A stretch of DNA of 64,000 nt from Dietzia cinnamea NBRC 102147 (GTDB lineage: Bacteria > Actinomycetota > Actinomycetes > Mycobacteriales > Mycobacteriaceae), in the NCBI RefSeq assembly GCF_001571065.1, contig NZ_BCSW01000014.1, forward strand, positions 1-64,000, read 5' to 3'. The translations under genes were made by a program, and so were the position numbers. The notes below the pieces were generated by a model that did not search any database, was not told the DNA's origin, and worked only from the letters and a program-made list of their open reading frames with translations. This document shows positions 62,455-64,000 of the stretch, piece after piece. Every line of letters begins with the position of its first letter. The stretch's first letter is position 1.

Positions 62455-62935
62455 CTCCGCGATGGACGTGCCGGCGAGGGCGGCCGGGAACCGCATGGTC
62501 AGCAGGGGCCCGAACTCGTGGGCGACACCGCTGGGCGTAACGATGCGCGCCGACACCCGCTCGCGCGGCGCGCGCACCACGCTCGCCGTCCCCCCGCGCG
62601 GCTAGGTACCGCACGATCGTGTTGGCCATCGCGGTAACCGGCACCGCGAACAGTGCGCCGACGATGCCGAACAGGTACGTGCCGGCCATGACCCCGACGA
62701 CGACGAGGGCCGCCGCCGCTCGCGGGACCCGCTGCGGGATCCGGTCGACGAGCGGCCGGAGCATGACGGCGAGCAGGACCGCGATCGCGACGGGCGCGAT
62801 GATCACGGACAGCCGACCGATCGCCTGCCCGAGCAGCCAGCCACCACCGGCGATGAGGAGCAGACACGCGGACCACGCCGCCGCCAGCAGGACCGGGTAC
62901 GGGAGGTGCTCGCGGGCGACCGGCGGAGATGCCAT
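62339..62935 (-). pseudogene. AI-2E-family transporter with large internal deletion
   Basis: From ATG 62935 the frame encodes the N-terminal helices of an AI-2E/PerM transporter ([57 protein letters not shown]). It then jumps directly to the C-terminal signature ([23 protein letters not shown]). The normal 350-400 residue protein has more than 200 residues between these parts. After about residue 112 (near 62600) the frame is arginine-rich noise and runs antisense into the flavin reductase gene. It is almost certainly non-functional. Confidence 0.78.
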
Positions 62936-63028
62936 GTCATGAGAATAGGCGCGGGTGAAGGTTTCCTCCCCGACATCGAGCGGTTGCGGACCGGTCAGGT
63001 CTGGGCAGAATCTCGGCCAGGGACAGGT

Positions 63029-63038
63029 CCCCCCCCCC
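63029..63038. repeat. poly-C tract upstream of the catalase gene
   Basis: Ten consecutive C residues end four bases before the AAGGAG ribosome site of the catalase gene. Such tracts are prone to slippage and to sequencing error. Confidence 0.9.
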
Positions 63039-63052
63039 GCGAAGGAGCACCG

Positions 63053-64000
<948 letters not shown>

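Overview
The window is high-GC actinobacterial chromosome: third codon positions are almost always G or C, GTG starts are common, and neighbouring genes often overlap by ATGA or GTGA. The gene content (an AdhC close to the mycobacterial enzyme, a FadD17-type acyl-CoA ligase, an EthR-like TetR, HsaD/HsaB-like enzymes, an orphan maltokinase N-cap protein) fits the Mycobacteriales, for example Dietzia, Gordonia or Rhodococcus. The order is inferred from family resemblance; the genus is a guess.

Layout. 0.2-10.3 kb: a minus-strand type I restriction-modification locus. In transcription order it encodes a helix-turn-helix protein resembling a catalytically dead HsdM fused to an HsdS half, then HsdM, HsdS, a Schlafen-type (AlbA_2)/HATPase protein and HsdR. 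A rho-independent terminator and 10-bp iterons lie just before hsdR. 10.4-16.7 kb: a small membrane protein, a secreted protein, adhC, an HD phosphohydrolase, a manganese catalase interrupted by one in-frame TAG, and tRNA-Asp. 16.7-23.6 kb: an operon for an APC permease, two DUF1989 (urea carboxylase-associated / carboxyguanidine deiminase-type) proteins, a carboxyltransferase-only piece of urea/guanidine carboxylase, and allophanate hydrolase. 23.8-32.5 kb: a nucleotidyltransferase-Fic-TetR operon followed by an AddB/AddA-like nuclease-helicase pair.

32.5-43.6 kb: a protein with a GyrA-tail-like segment, a PtpB-like phosphatase, a FadD17-like ligase and a secreted SMP-30 beta-propeller. A patchwork island follows: a complete IS256-family element that truncates an SDR gene, an IS3 orfA relic, thiC with its TPP riboswitch (lower GC than its surroundings), a DUF1801 fragment, a diverged 207-bp piece of the SMP-30 gene and a Phd/RelE toxin-antitoxin pair.

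43.7-64 kb: mostly housekeeping and catabolism. It holds ppc, an MFS exporter, a sigma factor-ogt-LysE operon, a secreted lipase and a thiamine-binding protein. A ketone/alcohol catabolic cluster follows (two SDRs divergent from a flavin monooxygenase-EthR-like-hydrolase operon, with a 16-bp palindrome between them). The end carries YceI, an HsaD-like hydrolase and HsaB-like reductase pair, an internally deleted AI-2E transporter, and the start of a large heme catalase that runs off the window.

The least ordinary items are the dead-methylase HTH protein with its own palindrome, the carboxylase cluster lacking a biotin carboxylase, the NTase-Fic module, the amber-interrupted Mn-catalase, and a TTGAC-N4-GTCAA palindrome found at two catabolic promoters 20 kb apart.
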